Source of the DNA: Atherinomorus stipes
Lineage: Eukaryota > Chordata > Actinopteri > Atheriniformes > Atherinidae
Assembly (NCBI GenBank): GCA_023101725.1
Contig: JALJCO010007076.1
Location: forward strand, 248,001-312,000
DNA length: 64,000 nucleotides
Direction of reading: 5' to 3'
Shown here: positions 24,288 through 36,817 of the stretch, piece by piece
How positions within the stretch are numbered: the first letter of the stretch is position 1
Layout of the letters: each line of letters starts with the position of its first letter
Made by a program: the position numbers and the translations under genes
The notes under the pieces: generated by a model
Seen by the model: the letters and a program-made list of their open reading frames with translations, nothing else
What the model was told of the DNA's origin: nothing
Database searches by the model: none

Positions 24288-24695
24288 GTCAGAGATAGGG
24301 ATGTTCCGAGTCCGGTTGTAGTCCGTTTTTACGATACCAGGGTACCGTTAAGATTCTGGACTAACGATACTCTTATTGATACTTTTTGTACATCTACCTA
24401 ACCATCGAATTATCATTACGCAGTCAAATAATCACAATGATGGACTAAGACAGACACAATTCCCTTATTCTCCCAGCTGCCCTTCACCCACTTTTATGTC
24501 CATGCTTCTTCAACATCATCTGAACAAATATTCTCCACCGCTGGATCTTGTAACATCTTGTAATGTCTTTATTATTTACTCCAAGTTATGTTATAGTATC
24601 AATAAGAGAATCGATAAATACCGGTATCGATAAGGAGTATCGATATTGGTATCGGTATCGATAAAATCATAACGATATACATCCCTAGTCAGAGA
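24288..24695. mobile_element. hAT-type MITE with 8-bp target duplication
   Basis: The element spans 24296-24687 (392 bp). Its ends are inverted repeats: TAGGGATGT on the left and ACATCCCTA-like sequence on the right (tacatcccta). It is flanked by identical 8-bp copies of GTCAGAGA at 24288-24295 and 24688-24695, exactly the duplication length made by hAT transposases. Subterminal sequence on the right is a string of 'tatcgata' motifs. The interior holds no transposase, so the element depended on a helper. Confidence 0.92.
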
Positions 24696-25186
24696 TGCTG
24701 CTAAATATGCCCTCTCTGGAACACGAAACAGCGCTAACGGGGGTTACTCCAGGCCACGCTGCTTCCCTCTGCTGCTGCTCCATCTTCACATTTCTCTCGG
24801 TCCTTTCTCCCTTTGCAGTCTAACATAGAGCTCATTTTGTGTCTGTTTCTAAGTGCCAGGCCAGAGGGGGCTATGTGTTTTTACACGCGTGCATCTGTGT
24901 GTATGCCAGCTGTAGAAGCCACTGCTGTCTCAACGGCTGCTTTATTTTGGATCTTGTTGCTATAGCTACCCAGTGGGACTTTCTCTGTGTCTGAACCAGT
25001 GATCCGATCAATGATCACCAGTCTCAGAGGTGCGCACGTAGTTAAGCATTGTACTCAGTGTATAATACATGGATTCAGCATCTTTTGGATTGTATATATG
25101 CAATTTGTTATTACAAACTCAGATTGGTATGTCATTAAATAAGGTATATGTTGATTGCAAGTGGCATAGAGGACATTATTCAGGTG

Positions 25187-25217
25187 CCCCCCCCCCCCCT
25201 TTTTTTTTTTTTTTTTT
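25187..25217 (+). repeat. C13-T18 homopolymer junction
   Basis: A run of 13 C abuts 18 T. The lengths are uncertain for technical reasons. Confidence 0.95.
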
Positions 25218-25421
25218 ACGTGAGGTTCTTATCTGTCCACACTGCTAACCTCCTACCTTTAGTCCACATGTTTGCCCAGTGAGTAAAACTCAGCTTTATC
25301 CCAAAGCATGTCAATAGTGGAAAGGCCAACAGTTATGCAAGACCTGTATTCCAGTAAAGCTGCCACCCTCTTGCCAAGCATTACTAAAGGGTGAAACAGT
25401 GTGTGAGGGAAGTGTTGGACA

Positions 25422-25427
<6 letters not shown>

Positions 25428-25468
<41 letters not shown>
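25428..25468 (+). repeat. (TA)n microsatellite
   Basis: About 20 uninterrupted TA units. It is self-complementary and can extrude as a cruciform. Confidence 0.95.
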
Positions 25469-25471
<3 letters not shown>

Positions 25472-26247
25472 AAAAATATTTGACTCAGGTAAATATACTG
25501 TAGCCTAAAAGTTGGCAAAATGCTACCCCCCTTCTCCCCCCAAATTTTCTCTTCTTAACCTGTAGGACATTTTTTATAATCAAGCTGACTTTTTCCAACA
25601 CGCTACTTGCAGCTTCGTAGGCACTGAGTCAGAACACAAGGACACTTCAACAAAAGAAGTAGCTATTTTTGATATGCTGTATTCACTCGGAGCCACTTAA
25701 CAGAAATGTGATTGTGCATTCTAAAATAAGATATTCAGGCTTTTCATAGGGAGCACGTTCACTTTCAGAACAAGATGTTCTCACAGATCCATGTGTGCTA
25801 TTTGTGGAAGTAAATGTCATATTTGCTGTTCACATACAGTCATGAGTTCCTTTGATTCAAACACAAGTGATTGCTATAGACGTGTAATGTATGCTGGCTG
25901 ACTGGACTCATATTTTGTATGTTTTATGTGAATGTGCGTGTGTGTGTGTGTATATGGCTTTGCCTATGTTTTTTTCTTCCAGTGAATGTGCCAAGCTGCT
26001 GACTTTGTATAACAGAAATATGTTTCTCCGCAGCAAATACACACTACAGAGAAGTATCTAATGCAAGACTTGAACACGAGTCAATTTTTTTTTAATGCAT
26101 ATCCATTGCACAATCATTTATGCTGTAAATCCGTCCAACAGTACTGAGTCAGAGCATTATTTCTCCCAAGTCATTGTGTTCTTAGAAAATTTGTCTCATT
26201 GAGATCAGCTTGCTGACATTCATTTAGAAAATATGCATCTACTATAT

Positions 26248-26414
26248 TTATCCATCCAGCTGCTTATTTCAGTGTGGGGTCAAAGGGGGACTGGAGCCTA
26301 TCCCATCAGGCAAGAGATAAGGTATACCCTGGACAGGTTGCCAGTCTATCACAGGGCCAACGGAGACAAATCATTCATATTCACACTCATTCCCACACTC
26401 ATTGAGACTTTAGA
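26248..26414 (+). repeat. Teleost interspersed repeat (copy B)
   Basis: This is well preserved: 'tatccatccagctgcttatt', 'gactggagcctatcccatca', 'taccctggacaggttgccag', 'tctatcacagggccaacgga', then 'cacactcattcccacactca'. It is the same family as 811-910. The spurious frame across it is not a gene. I think it is a LINE 3' region but cannot prove this here. Confidence 0.8.
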
Positions 26415-26415
26415 A

Positions 26416-26485
26416 CAGGGGTGGCCAACGCCGGTCCCAGAGGGCTGGCATCCTGCAGGTATTACTTAGGTGTTTCCCTGCAGCA
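26416..26485. mobile_element. Left end of a hAT-like MITE
   Basis: The piece 'caggggtggccaacgccggt' followed by 'gagggctggcatcctgcagg' and 'tgtttccctgcagcag' matches the left terminus of the same general kind of miniature element as 12729-12925. The rest is missing or unrecognisable. Confidence 0.55.
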
Positions 26486-29400
26486 GTTTGTAAGCTTGAA
26501 AAAACTGTATTTTTGCATCATTTCAATGACAGCTCCTGCAGAGAACTCTTATCCTTGGTTGTTCTGCATCTTGTTTCTATATGTTAAATAATGTGGTTGC
26601 TTTATACAGTATTTTAATTGCATTTTAGGCCAATCTTCAATCCCTGTTCCTTTTATGTTTATTTTTTTACCATTATAGTATTATCTTTGTATTTGCAGAT
26701 TTGCTGCCGTCTCACTTTGTGATGTATCAGGTTGGTGGTCACATGGTGAACATCTACATTATTACATCACTTTCAAATTTATAGCTGCTTATCTACCATC
26801 AAAACACATTATTATGCTATTCATTACCATTGAATGGGATCAAGCCAGTGTTTGTGTTGTTTTTGCTTTGCCTTCCCAAAAATAAGCAATGTACACACTG
26901 TCCATGCTGCATTATAAACTATATGGACTTGAATCACTCTGCTTCTCTGAGGAGGAGCATCGTTGATTACCTCAGTCCTTACGTTGCTGCTAAACTTAAA
27001 CCTCAAGGCTGTTCAAAGAAGTCTGAACCACATTCCTTTCACTTTTTCCTTGAACATGCTGACATGAATGGATGGCATAGGCAGAAAGCACAGCGAAAAA
27101 AAGCAAAACAGTCCAAAGTTTGTTGTTGATTATGATCAGGAGGGCGCCTCTCCAAGGCAAGCTGAAGACCCTGAAACGGTGCTGTGTTCTAGATTTACAA
27201 TGTCTTCATTTTACATTGCAAAACCAGGGAAATTTTAAATGTGACAACACCAGGAAATGTTTACTTCATTGCAGCTGTTTGTTTCCTTGACACCGTGTTT
27301 GCTTTGTACTTGTGTTTGTGCAAGCCTTCTCATATGATCTATATTTGGGTATTTCTAACCAAAGGTGTTGAAACTCGAAAAGACCAGGACAACATGTCAA
27401 CTGCGTCACAAGGTGAACAATGGACACAAGGGGAGCAAACTTATTGTGACTCGGTGTCTGTGTGTGTGTGGGGGGGGGTTAGTGAGTGTGTGCACTGAAC
27501 TCTTAGCTGACCTCAGTGGCCTTCTGACCCTCTCACTCCATGAAAACAATAGTGATTGCTCTAGAAAGTCCCATGGAATGTGCATGCTAACAGCAGCTCT
27601 GCAGCATGATAGTACAGACATTAAATGCATGCTCACAAGCAGTTAGACTCACACACACCTCAAATGACTATTTTCATATGTTACGCCCCTTTGTTCGGTA
27701 ATTTGATTTTTTTTTCACTGTTTTATAGAGGCAATAGATGCACAACAAGGTCGTCAGCCAGCTAACTTTAGCCTACAGTGTCATAACCTCCAATCTATTT
27801 ATGGTCCAAATAGTCAGAGGATGACAAATACTACTCCCTACACATTGTTGTGTGTTGACAACAACAAATGGAGAAAGGCTTGGAAGCATTCTTGTCTTTG
27901 GTCAAAACATTTTGTTAAAATAAATAAATAAATGGAAGAAAACCTGAGGAGATTTTACCCCTTTATAAGACCTTTAATGATCATCCTCCTATGACATTGT
28001 GTTATTTACAGTATAAGTTCACAGAGCAAAGCAGGATACCTGAGAGTGACATGGAGCATACCCACTTTAATCCATGTGGACTTAATAAATGAGTACTATA
28101 GTTTCCTGGGTAGCATCTCAGCCCCTTGTTTTGTCACAGGTGCTGGGGGACACAGGAAATGGAACATGGAGTGAGGTCAGCACATGGCTAACTATCCAAT
28201 CACGGAGCCGCTAAGCCTGAGTGTACATTGCATTACTGTTTCATCTTGAATAGTTGTGTCCAATGGCATTGCTGCTAAGTGCCATTGGACAGCAGTTTGA
28301 CTGCTCCATTTAAATCCAAACTCCTCAACTGGCAATAAATTAAAACCTTATTAGAGTTTTGTATGCTAAATGTCACAAAAAATGCAAGTGTATAGATTTT
28401 TGGCTTAAATTTGAAAGACTTTGTTGTATCTTACGAAATCTTGCCGATGCACTTCTGGTGGAAAGGTTTAATTTCAACAGCTGTTGATAACTGGAGTGTT
28501 GATCAGCCCAAATGAGCTTGTTGACTTTATTCATTCAGATATATTTCCTTAGGCTAATGTAATGGTGGAGCACTACTTCTTGTTGCACAAAGAACTCTTA
28601 ACACCAATTTCTGTCTTCATACTGTTTTGTGTTTTTGATATTCAAAGAATGTTGTTTTCTTAAGTGAAACACTTTGTGCTGCTTCCTCCGTAAAAATTCC
28701 TCTATAAATACAATTTGATTTGTTTTGATTAAGAAAACCAGTCCTCAGATGTGGTCCAATACACAAATTTTATGGGAGACAATAGTGAACAGAGCTCATT
28801 GTTTGTGTGTGAATAAGACAGGTGAGTAATCGTGATGTTATTCCCATAGCAACTTCACAGATACAAAGATTAATGTTGATATTCAAGCAATGTTGGTAGG
28901 GTACAGTTCAGAGTACACACTATCAAAGTACTTTGAAGCAAAGCCAGAATTTAATGTGGGCCATTAAATAATCTTAATGAATAGACATAGACCATTCTGG
29001 TCTCTGAATTTGGTTTGTAACAAGCACGTGGCTAACAACATGGTGTTATTCTTACATAAAATTCCCACTGCCTATTCAGAGATTCCATTGCTAATTAAAC
29101 ACTGATTCAGAGAAGCTCAATCGAAAGGGCATCAAACAAACACAAATCATGCTGTTCTGTGAATGAATCATTCTCAACATTGACTAAGTGCTGAGTCATG
29201 CTAAAAAGACAGAAGGGTCTCAGTGTGCTGTCTTAGTCACTTTAATTCACCCCATGCAAACAACACTTCAGTCCCAAGGCAGAAGTATCAGAGTGATTTT
29301 TGTCATGCAAGCTGATGCAGTCAGATAACCTTTTAGATAATAATGACTACACTTGTTTCACTGGGTGCTCTTTCACAAACTGCTTACACTGCAAATATAA

Positions 29401-29953
29401 ACTGTGTTGCACATGGTCAAGTTTGAACTGTACTGGCCATCTTTCAGAAATAGTACTCAACTCATGATAAAGCTGTGTTGTACTAAACTGTGGAGCTAGA
29501 TTGTGTAAATATTTCAGGGCAGATCAGAGTAAAAAGCTACCCTGTCCACAATAAGACACAGTAAAGGGGAGTTGAAGTTTACCACCAAGACCCACCTAAT
29601 TTTTACCTCCTACTTTTACTTAAAGACAGTTGGGATTAATGGACACACCAATGGGACAGTTTATCTCAGCTGGATTGACTCTCTAACCCCTCCCCCAAAG
29701 AGCTTGCTGAAGTATGTGCTCCTGTGTGAATGCTACCGTAAATAAACACTTCAACAATGTTAGCATTTTAGGCAACTTGAATGTGACCATTTTTTTTTTT
29801 TTACCAACAGTTGCAACGTGAACCTGTAAGTAAAAGTAAAGTGTTTTGGTTCAGTTAAAAATTAAATTAGTTTTATTAGTGCAGTTAATCTCTGTTGGTC
29901 TGAGATCTGTCGATCATTGTCCACAGCGGAGAAACTCCGAACACATTTCTATT
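26486..29953. other. No recognisable gene
   Basis: Only a G9 run near 27470, a small hairpin at 28259-28289 and scattered AT-rich tracts are seen. The open frames carry no motif. Confidence 0.5.
28259..28289. repeat. Perfect 10-bp stem hairpin
   Basis: The arms tccaatggca and tgccattgga are exact complements around an 11-base loop. Confidence 0.9.
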
Positions 29954-30410
29954 TCTTCAATTCAAATTCATTTATATAGCACACCTAAAAGCAACTGTTG
30001 ACCAATGGGCTTCACAATATAATAGAACATGAGAAAATAAAACTGACCCAGGGAGAAGGAAGGTCTTACCCATAATAGGAGGCTATTCCACAATTTGGGC
30101 TCTGCGATTTCAATTTAGCTGTAGGAACAACCAATAGGAACTGATCAGCTGATCTTAACGCTCTGGGTGGTGTGTAAATTTGCACTAAATCACTGAGGTA
30201 CGATGGACACAAGGAATGCAGGCAATTAAAAACTGTCAAAACATCTCGAAATCAAAGCAAAAGCTGATCGGGAGCCAATATAAAGCGTGCAGAACAGGGC
30301 TGATGGTCACGCCTCTTGGTTCTGGGCAAGAGGTGAGCTGCGACATTCTGGACGTACTGTAGATGCTGCATGAGTCTCTGGTACAGCTCTGCTTTACTTG
30401 AACTGAAACA
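29954..30410. repeat. Teleost dispersed repeat of about 460 bp
   Basis: The start 'cttcaattcaaattcattta' plus 'tatagca', the middle 'ggctattccacaatttgggc', and the later 'aggtgagctgcgacattctg' plus 'gacgtactgtagatgctgca' follow the order of a widespread fish repeat. No coding capacity survives. The minus-strand frame across it is repeat-derived. The family name is not recalled with certainty. Confidence 0.7.
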
Positions 30411-32712
30411 ACACACTTACCGTACATCCATAAACCTAACCTAAAAGAACATGAAGGTCAAAGTAGGCAAGTAAAAAAAATGTCTGAAGTGTTAAATGTG
30501 ATTAAGTTCTCAGACTGTTAGCAGGCAGGACACCTAGCTGTTCCTGGGACTCCTGGGATGCCAGCTATTCCTCTGTCCTCCAAACGATTACCCCTTAGCA
30601 CTAAACAGTCTGGCTTGTATGTTTTTCTTCTCTGTGCAACTTGGAAAAAGTAAAGTCATGTCCAAAACCAGAAAGTAAATAGATTACATTTCTTGACTGT
30701 TTCACATGAATTCAACCAAAAACAGCTTTAAGAGCATTTTACTGTAAGGATGGTCAGTTTATGGGTCTAAAGGGACTGTGCCACTTTGACAAACATGCTT
30801 CAATCGTTTATTTTAGAATTTGTTGATGACTTCTTACTTCCAATGAACAGTGTGAGAGGGAAAGAGTAGTGTATGTCAATATTCCCGTGTAGCTGGGGGG
30901 GTTATTTACACATATGGGGAACAGGAATTCTCTTTTCACACACATACACACACAAATACGCAATGAGACTATTCCTTCCTGTACGGATCCGGCACATGAC
31001 CAAAATAAACTCTGGCTAGAAAACAGGATGGCAGGAAGACACGGGGGCTTGACACCCTTACATTCTCCATGTGTGTGAGCGAGCAAGAGCGGGAGTGAAA
31101 GTAGTAGTGATAGCAGTCTCCCCCCCCCCACTACAGAGGAAGCCAGCAGGAAGTCTGAGCCAATTGTTTTTCTGGTTCACTGAGTTCACCACAGCCTGTC
31201 TTCATAACAATAGAGTGGTGTGTTGTTGGAAAACATGTTGTGTTGATGTGTGTGCATTTATATGTTTGTGTGTGCATAACGAAAGCATTGTCATGTAACA
31301 GTTTATATATAATGAGATTATGTGATTAAGTTGACACCAAAGGGATGCGTAAAAGTGACCAACTAAATAAATGTTAAACTAATTACTGTTAAAGGTGTAT
31401 TGTATAGATTTAACATGTCATGTGCCTGTGTGCATGTTTGTGTGCAAGAGTGAGTCCGATGAGGTCAGTCTGTCAGAGTCTGCCAAAGCCTGAACAAACA
31501 TTTATGGCAAAAACTATTTCGATATGCTTGGCTTTCAATTCAGTTTTGTTTGGCTTGTGTTTCTCCTGTGTTTGATGATGATTGGAGATGAAAGAGAGGA
31601 GGTTAAAGTTTATCAGAGACATGCACTGCACTCATCCTCAGTGGAGGGAGGGAGAGAAAAGACAAAGTAAAAAAAATGGAGGCAGTAAAAGACAAATATG
31701 TTTAAAAGAAAGGTAGAAAAAATGAAAATGTTCAGTTGTTGCTAAGTAAACAAGGGAAAGGCAGAGTAAAATGAGGGGGAAAAATAGGCGCAGTGGGCTA
31801 GCAAAAGATGAGAGGGCAGGTGGAGGTGAGGGTCACCCTAACATCAACAGTGGGTGTCACCAAAGAGGGCAGGAGCTCCCGACTTCTGGTCTCAGGTCAG
31901 TAACACACATGCAAACAAAAACAGTCAGTCACCTCAACCCACACATTCTGAGGCACATGCTGGCTGAGGTGAAGGCTAGTGGGTCATCACATACTGTACC
32001 TAAACAGAAGCACAAAGTTTCCCCAGCAAACACTAATAATCAAAGGTAGGCAAGCACTTTCTGTAAGTACTCACAAAGTCCAAATAAACAGCAACTGGTA
32101 CACAAACAACTACAGTAAAGAATTCAAGACACACAGATCATTGAAGTAGACTTATGAAGATGTAAAGGTATCAGAAAACCAGGAAAAAAATGCTCTCTAC
32201 ACAGCTAGACTTCCCTTCTGGTGTCCACTTGACCACATTAGCATACAGCTAATCATGTGTCACTGAATGCTAACAGATAGTCCTGAAAAGTTAGTCTGAC
32301 TCTGCACGTTGGCAGGATTATTTTTGTAATGCAAGAAACCTGTAACTGGTTTCTAAAGTTTTGACATTCTGTTTAAAAACCTTTGATGGCCTTGGTTCTG
32401 CCTATTTATTAGATTTATCTTAGACTACTCAGGTCTTAGGGAGATTTTTTTTTTTTCTTTTTTTTTTAACCATAACTGAAGTCACAAAAAAAAAACTTGT
32501 GGTGGGGCACCCTTTTCATATTACTGTATGCCTCACATCTGTGGACGGTTTTCTTGAAGACCTTGGAGTAACTTTCAGACAGACACAGGCTCCCTTCTGG
32601 AGTCCCACAACCTTGGTGCTATCTGGTGAACTAGCCCACACCAGTGTAATCCAAACCAGTGGGAGTTTGTGGGGAAAAAAAACTAGTGGCTCATGCTGAC
32701 TATCTCAGAACC

Positions 32713-32745
32713 TTTTCCCTGCATGCAGGCAGCATGCAGGGAAAA
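32713..32745. repeat. Perfect 14-bp stem hairpin
   Basis: The arms ttttccctgcatgc and gcatgcagggaaaa are exact complements around the loop aggca. Confidence 0.93.
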
Positions 32746-32993
32746 AGTACCATCTTTATTTGTGGAAGACCTAGGGAAGGGAGGTGGTACTCAACCAATT
32801 TACCTGGTTTGCAGGCAAATGACCAATACATGGTTAAGCAGGTCAAGGGCCATGTCAAGCTCCAATTTAACCAAAGTCTTTTTTATAGTTGTAGTATTCC
32901 TTCTCCACTTTTTAAGCTTATAGATTATTTGGTCTGTGTTTGGCTGAATCCAGCCTTTTCCCTTTGATGACATCAAGGTTTTGCCATTTTTTT

Positions 32994-33010
32994 GGGGGGG
33001 GGGGGGGGGG
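32994..33010 (+). repeat. Poly-G run (G17)
   Basis: An uninterrupted run of 17 G. Its length is uncertain. Confidence 0.95.
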
Positions 33011-34133
33011 AATTTGGGAAGAGGTTTGGGAACCCGCACCAACAAGAAGCCTTGCCATTGTGAAAGGGCTAAGGCTATAGTTCTAAGAAATGAATGTTAT
33101 TGTATGGCTCACAATTAGCAAAAATATATTCCACCTTTAGCAGTCAAACTCAATCTGTGGGCAGCAGTGTTCATAAAAAGCCATGTCTGCCCGTGTGTGC
33201 ATATAAGAGTGTGACATATGCAAGCATGGGTAATTAAACACACACCTTCTCACTTGTGTTTGAATGTGTGTAAAGCTAAACAATTGGGCCCTCTCAGCAT
33301 TTAAACCCGATTTCCTCTGCACTGAAAACCAAATAAACAAGCCTAACAGCAGGAACTTTAACACACCGCCCGGCAGCTGCAGGGGTGTGTGTGCGTATGC
33401 ATTTGTTTCCATTAATAGATTTTTTTTACATGTTTAGGAAGCCCAAGTGTTTGTTGTGAGCCTCCCAGTTCCTTGTTTTTCTGTCCCATTGGAACAATGA
33501 AGTAAACACCAAAAGTAGCTTTTTCCTGCGCTCCATCACAGGGAAGTAAGAGTATCAGAGCACAAACATTCAGAGTGGGCATGTAAACAAACTTCTACCT
33601 CACGTTCAAATACTTGTTTGTATATCACAAGATCTTTTCAAGCATTGGAGCAAACAGAACATGGTACGGGGAAGTACTGACCTTTCCTTTTCATCTGCTG
33701 AAGTCATATCCCTCTAACAGTTTATATTAGCTCAGTGTGTCCCACAAGATCAAACACTCAATTAACTTTGACTCCAAATAGGTGAAGTTGTCAGTTTCCT
33801 ACATAATACATTTTTCATATTAGTTTCCCCAAACAAAATTAAATCAAAGTCAGATATTCATAGCATACAAAGAGGATTTTTATGTTTAAGCACATGAAAA
33901 AGACTTAATTTTCTAAAATACTGATAATGCCTGTTAGGTATTTTTGAGTTATATGCAAACATGTCCCGCTCATTAACCAGCACCAAGGTAGCACCTTGTC
34001 ACATGTTTTTTCTTTCCATCAATTATTGCAACCAAACTCTGCCCTTGCAGAGTTTTTCCGGTTATCACTTTCTGCTTACTTATTAATTCCACTTACTGCC
34101 ACAACTGCACTTTGAATGGCCAGAATAGAAGGA

Positions 34134-34155
34134 GGGGTTGGGGTGGGGGGTGGGG
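34134..34155 (+). other. Strong G-quadruplex motif
   Basis: Four runs of 4, 4, 6 and 4 G are separated by loops TT, T and T. Short loops and long G-runs predict a stable quadruplex on the plus strand. Confidence 0.85.
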
Positions 34156-36661
34156 CAGGCTAACGGAGGTAATGATTTGTAGTCACATCCTAGTAGACGC
34201 TGACCAGGCAAAATAGGCATTAGGAAAAGTCAGGAATTTGATTTGTCTGTATCAGAATCAGAACCTGTGATGCACTTACAGGATGATGGCAGATGGGCAC
34301 AGGCACCGGCAGCCCACTTAAAAAAAAAATACATAATTCTACAGACATGACAATAAAGGCAAAGGAAGACACAAATATTCACACAATTTAAAGCACTAAG
34401 ACAGAAGGGCCTCTTTGAGTGGTCCAATGTATCGATCCCAAGAGTCTGTCCCCAAACTCCCAGCAGTCATTAATTCACTGGAGCCAAGACTCTATACTGA
34501 TCTCAGTGGCCAATGCCTAAGAGCCATCCATCAGAGCACACAGCAGCCGAGAATGAAAGACAGAGTCATGCTAAGAAAGTAGAGGATATGCTCAAATTAC
34601 AGTTATGTAGGCATATTTGTCGAGAACTGACAGTATGGTCTTGATGGGAGAAAACGCCATGCAAAGTCATAATGGTATGCAAACATAAGGCCCACATAGT
34701 CCGGACTGAATTTTGGAAAAACCCTTCAGAAAACAAAAGTGTTTTCTTGGTTTTAGTATTCTTTTGCATCTGCATCTTTGGTTTTTGGGTCCCTGATGTC
34801 CCTTGATCCCACAGGGATTAAATAAACTACTGTATAGTTAAGGTAAAATTGTGAGAAAATGTGTGTAACATGACCTCTGTGCTTATCAGCAAGCTACAAC
34901 TTTGGGCTTAAATGAAAGCCCTGGATGTACCCTTTTACAATGATACCAAACAACCACATATAGTGTATTCACAACTTGGAAAATTATAGTCATTTTCTAA
35001 TATTGGGTGAATAATTAATCATTATGCTAATTATTCAATGATTATGACTAAAGCATAACTTATAGCTTGACATCTGACAGAAATGAATTCAGCGCAAATA
35101 ATACTATAGGAACAACCAAGAAAACACTTTTACCCCAAAATGCCAACAGGGTTCCAGAATCCTCAAGTTATAGCCCTGGCTAACATGCACAAGTGCATTG
35201 TGGCAGTGACATGATGGCAACCATGCATGGTAGTATTAGCCACTTTGGCTAAGCTCATACTAATAATGGAAATGTTTAATGCAACTACAGTGATAAATGT
35301 TTTATTGCGCAGCTGGGAGCATGTAAGGAAATGTATGTTAGATGTGGCCTTACCTGGCATGAATTTATTGATTACAAGAACTTGAAGGATTGCATTTCCT
35401 TTTGAAAGGCTGCAAACTTCCCTTCGGTGTTTCTCTAAAATAGATCCAATATAATATCTAAAAACTTCATACAGCAACAAAGCAAAAGAAAGCAGGGTAA
35501 CAAAGACGGCATGCAACCTTTTCCCCCCCTGCGTACCCTCCTTTCCCAAGCCAGACATGCATGTTCATGCACGAACTCTGATGGAGGAATGTATTGTTCT
35601 AGATTTCCCTCTACTAAACAAAGAATGTTCTTCAGTTAAAAGGGTATCAAATCTGAGTCCAAACTGGTCCATTTTATCCGGATGGAGATATTGGAGTCGT
35701 TTGAGGGGCTCAGGCTCCTGAGAGAAAGTCTTGTTTGAGAACTGACCCCTGAAAATTAATCATGGCTGGATTCCATTTAGCTGGTTGATATTGAATGTCC
35801 TAGCACCACACATTCCGGCTCACTGTCAGACTGCTATTACACTTTGCGAAACCTGAATCGAAGTCAGCCATTATTAATGTTAGATGTGGGCTCTTGCCCT
35901 ATGAAAACAAAAATACCTCTGCTATTAAAAATGCCATCTGTAGATCTCATATGTGTAGCTTCCTACTCTTGGCCAAACACGATAAGCAGTTATAAGCTTA
36001 AAACACAATCTGTCTTTCATGCAGTGCAGGAGAACATTGACAAAGAATGAATACTCTGATTTTTCTATCCACGGATGCCTTCAGCCTCCATAAAAATGTT
36101 TAGCATACAATAGAAGGACATTCGATTATTCCTCCCACCTCCCACTCAGTGAGGGCTAAGTCGACAAAATGTCAGAAATCTCACACACATCACATTCAAT
36201 CAGGCTTCCCATTGTATAAAGCTATGCCACATATAGTATACTATGTCAGTTAGCAGGATTAATATGGAATATTATATGGGATAAATGGGTCTTTTAACTA
36301 GAATTGTGCTCTCTCATGGGTTTAGAGAAATTAATCTTCAGCCTGAGATAGTTATGATTACACTTCACATTAAAGTAAATTGGTTACACTTCAACATAAG
36401 CATGAAGCTATAATGAGCAATAAATGTTCATATGGCAAATTAGAGGATCCTATGATCTTAAAGAGAGTATTATTTGTTTTTTAAGCAGTCTCAGAGGGTC
36501 TTGTTCTTCATTTTCCAATGGATGTATGGAAACAAGCATTGTTCGAAAGGGCTGTGCATAAAACCAAAACATAGGTTTTAATTTTTTGCAGGAAAGCTGA
36601 AAAAGTTACGTTCAACTGTGACTGAAAAAAAAGTATATTCCTATCCCTTTAATTTCTTATG

Positions 36662-36735
36662 TATTTCACTTTATTCATTTAGCCTTACTTTACCAGGAAA
36701 AACATTAAGAACAAATTATTTACAATGTGAATTTT
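36662..36735 (+). repeat. Fragment of a common fish repeat
   Basis: The phrase 'tttagccttactttaccagg' followed by 'aaaaacattaagaacaaatt' and 'atttacaatg' is typical of a widespread teleost repeat. Only a short piece remains. Confidence 0.5.
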
Positions 36736-36794
36736 ACAGTAATTGTAATATTCACCCTCCCAGTTCAGTGATCAAATAGTGCTGTTCTCAAAAG

Positions 36795-36817
36795 TTTTTT
36801 TTTTTTTTTTTTTTTTT
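36795..36817 (+). repeat. Poly-T tract (T23)
   Basis: An uninterrupted run of 23 T. Confidence 0.95.

Larger units (their letters stand above)
24696..26247. other. No gene; simple repeats only
   Basis: Nothing recognisable apart from the C/T junction and the TA repeat listed separately, and a (GT)n near 25935-25952. Confidence 0.5.
30411..36661. other. Long stretch without recognisable genes
   Basis: Apart from the hairpin, G-run and G-rich tract listed separately, I see short CA/GT tracts and AT-rich DNA. The open frames (up to about 130 codons) show no family motif and I treat them as chance. Confidence 0.5.

Noticed and set aside
35163..35558. Minus-strand open frame of 131 codons with hydrophobic segments
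   Set aside because: The hydrophobic stretches follow from AT-rich composition. No family signature or neighbour supports a membrane protein.
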